A DNA stretch of 24,716 bases, from assembly GCA_029939715.1 (NCBI GenBank), contig JAOZSJ010000052.1, positions 1-24,716 of the forward strand. The letters are read 5' to 3'. The position numbers and the translations under genes were made by a program. Source of the stretch: 4572-123 sp002084545. Its GTDB lineage: Bacteria > Desulfobacterota > Desulfobacteria > Desulfobacterales > 4572-123. Below are positions 16,681 to 24,471 of this stretch, piece after piece (the first letter of the stretch is position 1; each line of letters starts with the position of its first letter). The notes under the pieces are model-generated. The model was not told the origin of the DNA, did not search any database, and worked only from the letters and a program-made list of their open reading frames with translations.

Positions 16681-18759
16681 ATGAATACGTTATTAGTTGA
16701 AATAGGGGCCGAGGAGATTCCGGCCGGTTATATAGAGCCGGCTTTGAAATCGTTTGCGGCCCTGCTGTCGGCAAGGATGTCGGCGGCGCGGATTGATCAC
16801 GGCAGTTTCATGACCCGCGGTACACCGCGGCGCCTGGTGGTGGAAGTTTTTGACGTTGCCGAAAAACAGAAGGCCCTGTCCGCCGAAGTGACCGGGCCTC
16901 CGGCGCGGATAGGGTTTGATGCGGATGGCAATCCAACCGTGGCGGCTGAAAAATTTGCCGAGAAGACCGGAGTTCCGGTCAGGAGTTTAAAGATCGTTAA
17001 GACCGGGAAGGGAGAGTATCTGTGCGCCCGCAAGGTCGAGCGCGGTCTTGCCACCCGAACCGTGCTGAAAAGTATCCTGCCGGAAGTGATTACAGCCATT
17101 TCTTTTCCAAAAACCATGCACTGGGCTGATCTGGATATCCTTTTTGCCCGCCCGATCCATTCGGTGCTGGCTCTTTTGGAGGATAAGGTTATCTCTTTTA
17201 CGGTGGGCAATATTAAAAGCAATCGGTTTACTTACGGCCACAGCTTCATGCACCCGGGGCGAATCAGGATTAACGCCATAGATGGCTATATTGAAAAGCT
17301 GCGCGCCGCCCATGTGATTGCGGATATCGATGAGCGTCGGGATCTGGTGAAACAGACAGTTTCCGAAGCGGCTTTAAAGGCTGGCGGTCAGATCCTGCCG
17401 GATGAGGAATTGCTGGAAATCGTCACCAATCTGGTTGAATATCCCGTGGCTACGGCCGGCGGTTTTGATGCCGCTTTCCTGGAAATTCCGCGTGAAATCC
17501 TTATAACCGCCATGCGGGAGCACCAGAAATATTTTGCCGTCGTGGACCGGGACCAGCAGTTGATGCCGAATTTTGTTGCTGTAAACAACACCCGTACAAA
17601 AGATATGGGTCTTGTTGCCAGGGGGCACGAACGGGTACTACGAGCACGGTTGAGCGATGCCGAGTTTTTCTATAAGAGTGACCTTGAAATATCGCCTGAG
17701 GTCAGGGTTGAAAAATTAAAATCGGTTTTATTTCAGGCTAAATTGGGATCCATGTATGAAAAGAGTATGCGGATTGTAAAGATCAGTGAATTTCTGGCCG
17801 ATGCGGTAAAGGCGGATCCTGAATTTAAAAGTCAGATCAAAAGGGCTGCTGTTTTATGCAAATCAGACCTTGTCAGCCAGGTGGTGATCGAGTTTACAAA
17901 ACTGCAGGGTGTGATGGGGCGGGTGTATGCGGCAGCAGCGGGGGAAGGGCAAGCGGTTGCCGATGCCATTGAGGAGCATTACCGTCCCACCTATTCGGGA
18001 GGGCCGCTGCCGAAAAATAGAATCGGCGCACTGCTTAGCATTGCCGACAAGATAGATTCCATCTGCGGATGCTTCAGCGTTGGACTTGTTCCCACCGGTG
18101 CTGCCGATCCCTATGCTCTCCGGCGTCAGGGCATCGGTATTATTCAGATCATGCTGGACCAGGGTTTTGTGTTTTCTTTGAGCGCACTTATTAATTTCAC
18201 GCTGGCCCGGTTTGAAAAAATGGCCGTGGTGCCGCTTAAGGAAACCGCGGAACATATTATCGATTTTCTGGGCCGCCGCATGAGCCGTCTGCTCGTCGAA
18301 GAGGGATTTTCCAAGGATGTAATTGCCGCGATTACAGAGGTTTCGGTAGACCATGTACCCGATGTGTGGAATCGTGTAAAGGCTCTTGAAGAGCTGAAAG
18401 CCGCCCCTGATTTCGTACCGCTGGCCACGGCCTTTAAACGGGTGGTCAATATCAGGAAGAAGACGGATCTGGCCCGGGTTGCCGCAGTAAATGCGGATCT
18501 GTTCGAGGATGCCGCCGAAACAGCATTGCATGAGGCGTTCTTAAAGGTAAAAAGCAGCGTTGAGACCTGCCTTGAAACAGCGGATTTCAGCCAGGCACTT
18601 CTGGATATAGCCTCTTTGCGGGATACCGTGGATGAATTTTTCGAGAAAGTTCTGGTCATGACAAAAGAAGATGCTCTCCGGCTGAACCGGCTGGCCCTGC
18701 TGGGTGAAATCGCCGGATTGTTTGGCAGGATTGCCGATTTTTCCAGAATCACAACATGA
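16681..18759 (+). CDS. glyS: Glycyl-tRNA synthetase beta subunit
   Basis: Beta subunit of the two-subunit glycyl-tRNA synthetase; it is needed for tRNA recognition. It opens with the family signature LLVEIGAEEIPAGYIEPA. It contains the tRNA-binding body with HSFMHPG, EIPREILITAMREHQKYFAV and the HD-like segment (GRVYAAAAGEGQAVADAIEEHYRPT). A DALR-type anticodon-binding helical C-terminus ends with DALRLNRLALLGEIAGLF. The length of 692 residues is normal. AGGGGT precedes the ATG. Linkage to glyQ supports the assignment. Confidence 0.97.
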   Translation: MNTLLVEIGAEEIPAGYIEPALKSFAALLSARMSAARIDHGSFMTRGTPRRLVVEVFDVAEKQKALSAEVTGPPARIGFDADGNPTVAAEKFAEKTGVPVRSLKIVKTGKGEYLCARKVERGLATRTVLKSILPEVITAISFPKTMHWADLDILFARPIHSVLALLEDKVISFTVGNIKSNRFTYGHSFMHPGRIRINAIDGYIEKLRAAHVIADIDERRDLVKQTVSEAALKAGGQILPDEELLEIVTNLVEYPVATAGGFDAAFLEIPREILITAMREHQKYFAVVDRDQQLMPNFVAVNNTRTKDMGLVARGHERVLRARLSDAEFFYKSDLEISPEVRVEKLKSVLFQAKLGSMYEKSMRIVKISEFLADAVKADPEFKSQIKRAAVLCKSDLVSQVVIEFTKLQGVMGRVYAAAAGEGQAVADAIEEHYRPTYSGGPLPKNRIGALLSIADKIDSICGCFSVGLVPTGAADPYALRRQGIGIIQIMLDQGFVFSLSALINFTLARFEKMAVVPLKETAEHIIDFLGRRMSRLLVEEGFSKDVIAAITEVSVDHVPDVWNRVKALEELKAAPDFVPLATAFKRVVNIRKKTDLARVAAVNADLFEDAAETALHEAFLKVKSSVETCLETADFSQALLDIASLRDTVDEFFEKVLVMTKEDALRLNRLALLGEIAGLFGRIADFSRITT

Positions 18760-18783
18760 TTGATTATTTGAAAGGATGATATT

Positions 18784-19038
18784 ATGCCGTTTGACCCTGA
18801 AAAGGATAAACTTTTAAAAAAATGGAAATGTGATGAAACCGGGCTGGTTATCTCCATCAATCAGTATGGTGATGCACAGCCCAAATTACAGATCGGGCCA
18901 AGAATATTGCTGAAAAAAGACGGCAGTGAAAGGGCGCCTTCCAAGGCAGGCCGTCTGACAGTGGAAGATGTGATGTGGCTTTACGATGTTATTGACGAAG
19001 TCAAGGATGAACTGACCGCTCTGGCAGGTCCCCAATAA
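18784..19038 (+). CDS. Conserved 84-residue protein, unknown function
   Basis: Small soluble protein with no signal peptide or membrane helix. AAAGGA stands 7 bases before the ATG. It starts with a charged segment and then has a strand-rich part (GLVISINQYGDAQPKLQIGPRILLKKDGSE), a basic KAGRLTVEDVMWL segment and an acidic C-terminal helix (VIDEVKDEL). The order of basic strands, a K-x-G-R-L-T turn and a helix resembles the PC4/YdbC single-stranded DNA-binding fold, but this is a visual impression only. The neighbours are glyS 24 bases upstream and a nucleoside phosphorylase whose GTG directly follows this gene's TAA, so it is translated in the same unit. Confidence 0.8.
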   Translation: MPFDPEKDKLLKKWKCDETGLVISINQYGDAQPKLQIGPRILLKKDGSERAPSKAGRLTVEDVMWLYDVIDEVKDELTALAGPQ

Positions 19039-19800
19039 GTGACGGTTAATAATCAGCGGACAATCCAGGCCGGGCCGGATGCATTTGCTGGGGCCATTGT
19101 AAATCCGGAAAAGGGTAAAAACGCCCCAGATACTGGGCCGGTTGCCCTGATGGTGAGCAATGACGCGGATTTGAAGCGGCTGACCGGGATGAGGAATCTT
19201 GATCCCGGGCCTTCCCGCAATATATTAATGAGCCGACTTTTCTGCCCTGTGGACACCGATAACGGTACGGCCCTGATCGGCCCTGTCATCGGGGCACCCT
19301 ATGCCGTCATTTTATTCGAACATCTGATTGCCTGGGGTGTGCGCCGATTGCTGTACTTCGGCTGGGGCGGCGCCATTGATCCGGCCGTCGGGATAGGGGA
19401 TGTTGTCCTTGCGTCAGGTGCTATCGTTGACGAGGGAACTTCTCCGCATTACGGTGGGAAAGAGCATGCCGTTGTAAACGCTTCAGGCGGGTTTACTCAA
19501 AAAATCAGCAAGGCTCTCGACGCCGGGAGCCTTGATTATCATCATGGCCTGGTCTGGACTACCGATGCCATCTTTCGGGAGACCGGTGAAAAGCTGATAA
19601 AATTTCAAAAAGCCGGGGCCCTGGCAGTTGAAATGGAACTTTCGGCCCTGTTTTCCGTTGCCCGGTTCCGCGGAGTTGAGGCGGCAGGTATCCTTGCGGT
19701 CTCCGATGAGCTTGCAAGTCTCAAATGGCAGCCCGGGTTTGGTAATAAACGGTTTAAGCAGGCCCGCCGGGATGTGTGTAAAGTGCTTGCCGGTTTTTAA
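19039..19800 (+). CDS. Nucleoside phosphorylase family protein (PNP/UDP type)
   Basis: Member of the phosphorylase superfamily that splits nucleosides with phosphate (purine or uridine phosphorylase, or a related nucleosidase). Recognisable motifs are the glycine-rich FGWGGAIDPAVGIGDVVLASGAI, the substrate segment WTTDAIFRETGEK, and AVEMELSALFSVARFRGV. Its EME corresponds to the conserved ribose-contacting Glu, and the conserved Asp of the family is in VSDEL. The first 30 residues or so look variable. The start is GTG placed immediately after the stop codon of the 84-residue gene, and its TAA overlaps an ATG of the next frame (TAATG), so this is a tightly packed unit. Base specificity cannot be told from sequence. 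Confidence 0.85.
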   Translation: MTVNNQRTIQAGPDAFAGAIVNPEKGKNAPDTGPVALMVSNDADLKRLTGMRNLDPGPSRNILMSRLFCPVDTDNGTALIGPVIGAPYAVILFEHLIAWGVRRLLYFGWGGAIDPAVGIGDVVLASGAIVDEGTSPHYGGKEHAVVNASGGFTQKISKALDAGSLDYHHGLVWTTDAIFRETGEKLIKFQKAGALAVEMELSALFSVARFRGVEAAGILAVSDELASLKWQPGFGNKRFKQARRDVCKVLAGF

Positions 19801-19820
19801 TGGCAAAAGGGTTAAATTTG

Positions 19821-21656
19821 ATGGAATCGATGGAAAAACTGGTTCAAAGACTTAAAGAATGCAATGCCGCCTACAGAAGCGGCACTCCTTTTATCAGTGA
19901 CCAGGAGTATGACCAGCTTGTGGAAGAGCTGCGAAGGCTTGATCCGCAGCATCCGTTTCTGCAGACTGTGGAGCCCGAGGCCTTTGGCGGGCGCACGCAG
20001 GTCCGTCATCCGGTTCCCATGCTGTCCACCGAAAAGGCGTACAGCCGGAATGACCTGACCCGGTTTGTCACAAGGGTGCGTAAGGCGGCCGCGGAACTTG
20101 AGATTGCTGATCTTCTCTTCAGGGTAACGCCGAAACTTGACGGCCTGGCCGGAAGGGACGACGGCAGGGTTTTTGCCACCCGGGGCAACGGGGAAACCGG
20201 TTACGAGATCAGCAGTGCCTTTAACAAAGGGGTGATTCCCATTGGCGGCCGCGGGCTGGGCGTGGGGGAAATCGTCATCGTCAAATCCTATTTTGAAAAA
20301 CATCTGGCCGATGAATTTGAACATCCCAGAAATATGGTTGTAGGCATCATTTCATCGGATACGGTGAATGAATCAGCCCAAAAAGCCTTGAAAGACCGGA
20401 TGGTTCATTTTGTGCCCTATGTGAGATTGCCCGACTGGGTGGGCAGCGGTGAGGAGTTGCTGGAAAACGTACAAACCATTTTCGCTGATCTCATTTCAAA
20501 AACAGATTATCCGGTAGATGGCGTCGTTGCCGAGGTCGTCTCTGCCGAACTCAGGCAGTTCATGGGCGCCACCCATCACCACCACCGCTGGCAGATCGCC
20601 ATCAAGACAAAGGGAGATACAGCCCGGACCGTTGTCGAGGGCGTTACCTGGCAGGTAGGACGTACCGGGAGTATTACCCCGGTGATGGAAGTCAGTCCCG
20701 TATCTCTCTCAGGCGCCACGATCCGGCGCGTTACGGCTCATCATGCCGGAATGATAAAAGAAAAAGCCATCGGAATCGGCAGTCGGATCGAGATTATCAG
20801 AAGCGGAGAGGTGATTCCCAAACTTGAAAAGGTGATTACCCCGGCCGAGCAGGTCAAAATTCCTGATGAGTGCCCGGTTTGCAACACCCCCCTTGAGTGG
20901 CGCAATGATTTTTTAAAGTGTGTAAATCCGAATTGTCCGGCCCAGGTTGAACAGAATCTTCTCCACTGGTTCAAGACGCTTGGAAATGCTGACTGGTTCG
21001 GCATCAAAACCATAAAAAAACTGGTTGACGGCGGTTATGATTCCCTGGAAAAGATTTATGATATGGCCCAACCCGACTTTCTGGAGCTGGGATTTGGCCC
21101 TGTGCAGTCAAAAAATCTGGTCCAGGCCATCCGGATAAGTCGAACAAAATCTGTCGAAGACTGGCGCTTTCTGGCGGCAATGGGTATCCCTGATCTGGGG
21201 CGCGGAGACAGCCGCAAACTGCTGGCGCATTTCAGGCTGGAAGATATTACCGATTTAACGGCGGAAGATATTGAGAAAATCGATGGATTCGGCTCAATCA
21301 GCAGCCGCTCGATAATCAGCGGCATAAAGCAGCGAAAGATAATTTTTTCCCATCTACTCTCCCTGAAATTCAACCTTGAAAGAACCCCGTTGGCGTCGGC
21401 GGCCAAAGCCCAGGATTCTCCCATTGCCGGCAAGGGGGTAGTGTTTACGGGCAAGATGCTTCACGGTACACGGGATGAGATGCAGGCGGCTGCCCGCAAA
21501 CTGGGTGCCAGGGTTCAAACCGCCGTCAGCTCGAAAACCGATTACCTGGTGTGCGGGGAAAAGGTAGGCGCACGCAAGATGGAAAAAGCCGTAAAGGCCG
21601 GCGCCCGGATCATGACAGAGGAAGAATACCGGATACTGCTGGAAAAGCTGCCGTAG
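19821..21656 (+). CDS. ligA: Divergent NAD-dependent DNA ligase (LigA family)
   Basis: By family, seals nicks using NAD. All LigA domains are visible: an adenylation-assist domain Ia (ISDQEYDQLVEEL), the nucleotidyltransferase with nucleophile Lys105 in PKLDGLA, an OB-fold with QVGRTGSITPV, a four-Cys zinc finger (Cys351, Cys354, Cys367, Cys372), helix-hairpin-helix repeats and a C-terminal BRCT domain (GKGVVFTGKML). The length of about 611 residues is short of the usual 660-680. The ATG at 19821 has AAAAGGG 9 bases ahead; the ATG at 19800 overlaps the previous stop but lacks such a site. Oddities: several conserved active-site residues are replaced (Thr103, Ser178 and Glu238 where Glu, Arg and Lys are expected), and the stretch after KLDGLA is about 7 residues short. 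The stop codon lies in an inverted-repeat element. Confidence 0.82.
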   Translation: MESMEKLVQRLKECNAAYRSGTPFISDQEYDQLVEELRRLDPQHPFLQTVEPEAFGGRTQVRHPVPMLSTEKAYSRNDLTRFVTRVRKAAAELEIADLLFRVTPKLDGLAGRDDGRVFATRGNGETGYEISSAFNKGVIPIGGRGLGVGEIVIVKSYFEKHLADEFEHPRNMVVGIISSDTVNESAQKALKDRMVHFVPYVRLPDWVGSGEELLENVQTIFADLISKTDYPVDGVVAEVVSAELRQFMGATHHHHRWQIAIKTKGDTARTVVEGVTWQVGRTGSITPVMEVSPVSLSGATIRRVTAHHAGMIKEKAIGIGSRIEIIRSGEVIPKLEKVITPAEQVKIPDECPVCNTPLEWRNDFLKCVNPNCPAQVEQNLLHWFKTLGNADWFGIKTIKKLVDGGYDSLEKIYDMAQPDFLELGFGPVQSKNLVQAIRISRTKSVEDWRFLAAMGIPDLGRGDSRKLLAHFRLEDITDLTAEDIEKIDGFGSISSRSIISGIKQRKIIFSHLLSLKFNLERTPLASAAKAQDSPIAGKGVVFTGKMLHGTRDEMQAAARKLGARVQTAVSSKTDYLVCGEKVGARKMEKAVKAGARIMTEEEYRILLEKLP

Positions 21657-21820
21657 GGGCGCTCCTTGTGGTCGCCTGCAGCGACAACGGCAACCGAAAT
21701 GCACCGCCACCCTAAATGACAACGGGGCCAAAAAACAATAGCGGCATCCGGAAAAAATAATGCACAAAATAATATCGTCATTAACGGAAAAACGGGCGAC
21801 CACAAGGGGCGCCCCTACGG
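21651..21820. mobile_element. 170-base element with 26-base terminal inverted repeats (MITE-like)
   Basis: The left arm at 21651-21676 begins ccgtaggggcgctccttg, and the right arm at 21795-21820 is its reverse complement with one mismatch in 26. The 118 bases between carry no open frame. The arm resembles the gtaggggcg...ggtcgcc palindromic repeats found dispersed in many bacterial genomes. No target-site duplication is obvious. The left arm contains the TAG stop of the ligase gene, and the right arm ends 15 bases before the next gene's ATG. Confidence 0.7.
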
Positions 21821-21835
21821 GCAAAACCACCGGTT

Positions 21836-22693
21836 ATGAATACCATTTCCCTAAACCCTATGACCCTTAATCAATTTGCAGACACCTCTTCTTTCATCCG
21901 GCATGTATCCCGGAAGTTGTATCAGGGTGCAAACGGCCCCCGGATTCTTCATGACAAGAAGAACCAGACCGCAAGCGATTCGGCCGTGATGCTGCTTTTG
22001 GGCGGCAAGGGTGAAGAATGTTCCGGGAAAATCGAACCCTGCCTTATTTTAAACAAGCGTTCGGACAAGGTGCGGCAGGCAGGTGACCTGTGCTGCCCCG
22101 GGGGAGGCATAGAACCGCATCTGGATTCCTGTCTGGCCGGACTTCTGAAGTTGCCCTGTTCGCCCCTTACCGCTTGGTCCTACTGGCATCAATATCGCCG
22201 GAAAAGGCCGGAAAAGGGCAGGGCCCTTGCTCTTTTTTTGGCAGCGGGCCTGCGGGAAAGTTTTGAGGAGATGCGGTTGAATCCGTTGGGCGTCAAGCTT
22301 CTGGGACCTCTTCCGCGCCAGCAGCTTATCATGTTTAAGCGGGCTATTTATCCCATCGTCGGCTGGGTAAATCGTCAAAAACGTTTTTATCCCAACTGGG
22401 AGGTTGAGGCGGTTGTCCGTATCTCCTTGCGAAGCCTGTTTGTTCCGGAAAATTATGCCCGCTATCGTTTGCGGTTTGCCTCCAGGTCAGGGGAGACAAC
22501 GCCTCCTGTAATCGATGATTACCCCTGCTTTTGCCAGCCCGATGGCCCCAGGACGGAAATCCTGTGGGGCGCTACATATCGTATCGTCATGGCCTTTATG
22601 GAATCGGTGTTTGGATTCAAGCCGCCGGATATGGCGGGCCTGCCTGTTGTTGACGGTGTGCTGGACGATCGTTATGCTTCCGGCCGGTCTTGA
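21836..22693 (+). CDS. Nudix hydrolase, CoA-pyrophosphatase-like, with split Nudix box
   Basis: Likely cleaves a nucleoside diphosphate derivative such as coenzyme A. The stretch ILNKRSDKVRQAGDLCCPGGG (70-90) matches the signature that marks CoA pyrophosphatases before the Nudix box. GGGIEP at 89-94 and the catalytic RESFEE at 140-145 are the two halves of the Nudix box, but they are separated by about 36 more residues than the canonical box allows. The inserted part has many Trp, Tyr, Arg and Lys residues. The Gly that usually follows the EE is Met-Arg here. The length (285 residues) exceeds the usual 190-220. The ATG has no strong ribosome binding site; an alternative in-frame ATG lies at 21860. 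It follows the inverted-repeat element. Confidence 0.7.
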   Translation: MNTISLNPMTLNQFADTSSFIRHVSRKLYQGANGPRILHDKKNQTASDSAVMLLLGGKGEECSGKIEPCLILNKRSDKVRQAGDLCCPGGGIEPHLDSCLAGLLKLPCSPLTAWSYWHQYRRKRPEKGRALALFLAAGLRESFEEMRLNPLGVKLLGPLPRQQLIMFKRAIYPIVGWVNRQKRFYPNWEVEAVVRISLRSLFVPENYARYRLRFASRSGETTPPVIDDYPCFCQPDGPRTEILWGATYRIVMAFMESVFGFKPPDMAGLPVVDGVLDDRYASGRS

Positions 22694-22830
22694 GTTTCTA
22701 AAGGGAGAGGATCCCCCGGCCATGGAAGCGCCACTACCAATGGAGTGGGTGAAAGTAAAAATCAGGATGTTGATAATGAAAAATACCATATAAGAAAACC
22801 AGGAAATCAAAGAGGAAACAGTCTAATATC

Positions 22831-23244
22831 ATGAATACAAAAAAGACATATAACGGGACATATGATTCCTCATGGGATGAGGACAACGAAGAGCTTTATG
22901 ATGAGAAATACTCTGCGTGGGAGGAGCGTGATTGGGAATTATGGTTGAACGAAAAGCTTACCTTCCCATTTGACGTCAAACGAGAAGAGGACGAAGAAGG
23001 CAGTAGTTGGAAAAAGAGCAAAAAGTTCTTTGGTATTGGCCATGTCATGGAAGTACGTTCTATTGAAGGGGATGATGATAAATACGGAGTTATTATCAAA
23101 GTTTATGAAAACGGCAAGACAGGCTACATACCCTTATGTGACGTTGAAGTTTCCTCACGAGCAAATCCAAATTTTTGGCCCGTTCGCGCCCCGAGTATAG
23201 GTCTGGTAGTTGGCAATATAGAGGCATTATCAAGGTTCATGTGA
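22831..23244 (+). CDS. CcbP-like calcium-binding protein
   Basis: Small acidic soluble protein of 137 residues. After an acidic Asp/Glu/Trp/Tyr-rich start (WDEDNEELYDEKYSAWEERDW), the segment WELWLNEKLTFPFDVK (35-50) matches the W-x-x-W-L-x-x-x-L-x-F-P-F pattern of the CcbP calcium-binding family. It is followed by a strand-rich part (GHVMEVRSIEGDDDKYGVIIKVYENGKTGYIPLCDVEV) that fits the rest of that domain, where acidic side chains bind calcium. In cyanobacteria CcbP buffers calcium; a similar role here is inference. GAGG precedes the ATG by about 14 bases. An integron attC-like site begins 15 bases after the stop, so this gene may be a cassette. Confidence 0.65.
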   Translation: MNTKKTYNGTYDSSWDEDNEELYDEKYSAWEERDWELWLNEKLTFPFDVKREEDEEGSSWKKSKKFFGIGHVMEVRSIEGDDDKYGVIIKVYENGKTGYIPLCDVEVSSRANPNFWPVRAPSIGLVVGNIEALSRFM

Positions 23245-23258
23245 AGGTCGTAAAAAAT

Positions 23259-23334
23259 GCCTAACGTCTCGCATAAACTCGGATAATTTGCTACGCTTCG
23301 CTTCGCAGTTTTCCGGTTATGCGAGGCGTTAGCG
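23259..23334 (+). mobile_element. Integron attC-like recombination site
   Basis: Seventy-six bases open with GCCTAAC (fits RYYYAAC) at 23259-23265 and close with GTTAGCG (close to GTTRRRY, one mismatch) at 23328-23334. The outer arms 23262-23276 and 23317-23331 pair at 14 of 15 positions. Further in, ctcgga pairs with tccgg while single bases on the left arm (a23277, t23279) are left unpaired, as in the extrahelical bases of attC. The centre is a variable gcttcgcttcgc stretch. Position and orientation, just downstream of a short gene on the same strand, are those of a gene cassette. No integrase or second attC is visible. Confidence 0.6.
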
Positions 23335-23359
23335 ATATTAAACGGGAAAGGAGAAATAA

Positions 23360-23560
23360 TTGGAAATCAATTTCGAATGTCAAAAGTGCAAAATGATTTT
23401 TGATTGTAACGTAGGGCAAGTCTCAATTGATGAAAAGGCAATGCGTCCAAGATTTGAGAAAAAACTGGTTTGTCCGAAATGTGGTGAATTAACAATGGAT
23501 GATGTCTACCTCACAGAGATTGGTCAGGGTCAGTTAACTGAAGCAACAATGGATTTCTGA
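23360..23560 (+). CDS. Small zinc-ribbon protein
   Basis: Sixty-six residues with two Cys-x-x-Cys knuckles, Cys7-x-x-Cys10 and Cys38-x-x-Cys41 (VCPKCG), about 28 residues apart, which should bind one zinc ion. Between them is NVGQVSIDEKAMRPRFEKKL. The start is TTG at 23360, chosen because AAAGGAGA stands 6 bases ahead; no ATG fits. The function is unknown; a role in protein or nucleic-acid contact is only a guess from the fold. It follows directly on the attC-like site, with no attC of its own downstream. Confidence 0.75.
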   Translation: MEINFECQKCKMIFDCNVGQVSIDEKAMRPRFEKKLVCPKCGELTMDDVYLTEIGQGQLTEATMDF

Positions 23561-23636
23561 AGAAAAGTCTAAGAGTACAAGAGTAAGATTACTTCACATT
23601 TTTACAATTTTTTTGGATTTAAAAGGATGATAAAAA

Positions 23637-24326
23637 ATGAATAAGCCCTTTGTAAAAATTGGATTTTTAGGGCTGTTGGTGATCGGGATGAGCATTGTGT
23701 TGATGATGATATTTCCTTCCAGGGCGCCATGGTTGATGGATGGTTTTTTTACGCCTATAATTGCGTTTGAATTTGTGCAATCGCAAAGCGAAGTATTCCG
23801 GCTGTTTGGCTTGTCCGGCTCTCCGGATCAATTATCTATGACCCAATCTATGATTAAGGCCATGGATTTAGGAAACAGGCTGGACTATATTTATATGGTT
23901 TTGTATTCCTCTTTTTTGTTTTTCTTTTCATTTGTTTGCGCAAAAAATACCGGACGAAGATACTATTATGCAGGAAGTATACTGTCCTTTATTATTCTTG
24001 CTGCTGATGCTCTGGAAAATATACAACTATTGAGAATTACATCGAAAGTTGCCAGTCATGATTTCGGGAAAGAACTATCTCTTTTGCACTGGTTTACATG
24101 GATGAAATGGGGCGGGATTACAGTTGTTTTTTTGATTCTGGCACCATATTTTTTAAAGGGCCGCAACTACTCAAAAGTTATTGCTGCCATAGGAGTCTCA
24201 AGTTTCATTTTCTCTATTCTTGCATATCTGCACCGATCCGTTCTGAACGAACTGCTGGGTCTATCTGTAGCCTTCATGTTTTTAATGATGATTGCTTACA
24301 GCTTTATTTTCAAAACAGAGTCGTAA
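23637..24326 (+). CDS. Hypothetical six-helix membrane protein
   Basis: I do not recognise this 229-residue protein. Hydrophobic segments at about 8-28, 84-102, 110-130, 150-169, 176-194 and 204-224 suggest six membrane helices. The loop between helices 1 and 2 (about 29-83) is long, with FFTPIIAFEFVQSQSEVFRLFG. Conserved-looking polar residues sit near helix starts (MDLGNRLDYIYM, AADALENIQLL, HWFTWMKWG). AAAAGGATGA lies shortly before the ATG. There is no signal for a transporter or enzyme family. It has its own probable terminator and converges with the minus-strand DUF3592 gene. Confidence 0.75.
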   Translation: MNKPFVKIGFLGLLVIGMSIVLMMIFPSRAPWLMDGFFTPIIAFEFVQSQSEVFRLFGLSGSPDQLSMTQSMIKAMDLGNRLDYIYMVLYSSFLFFFSFVCAKNTGRRYYYAGSILSFIILAADALENIQLLRITSKVASHDFGKELSLLHWFTWMKWGGITVVFLILAPYFLKGRNYSKVIAAIGVSSFIFSILAYLHRSVLNELLGLSVAFMFLMMIAYSFIFKTES

Positions 24327-24440
24327 TAAAAAAAATCTGGATTAGCCGGACGGTACCGGATTTCATCATTATTAAACTGGTATTTTGATACATCAATAAG
24401 CATTTCCACTCTTTATGGAGATATAATCTGCGGGCCAATG

Positions 24441-24471
24441 TACAACTCCTTTGTTTTGTAGTTGTTTTTTT
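24441..24471 (+). terminator. Possible terminator between convergent genes
   Basis: acaact (24442-24447) pairs with agttgt (24460-24465) around a 12-base loop, followed by seven Ts. The stem is short, so this is weak. It lies at the end of the intergenic stretch after the membrane protein gene and touches the stop codon of the minus-strand gene. Confidence 0.4.

Noticed and set aside
22722..22793. Possible 23-codon leader peptide before the CcbP-like gene
   Set aside because: There is an AAAGGGAGAGG about 12 bases upstream, but the peptide has no telling codons and no attenuator structure follows, so it is not reported as a gene.
22831..24326. Toxin-antitoxin or defence system in the accessory tail
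   Set aside because: None of the proteins shows toxin, nuclease, ATPase or DNA-binding antitoxin motifs.
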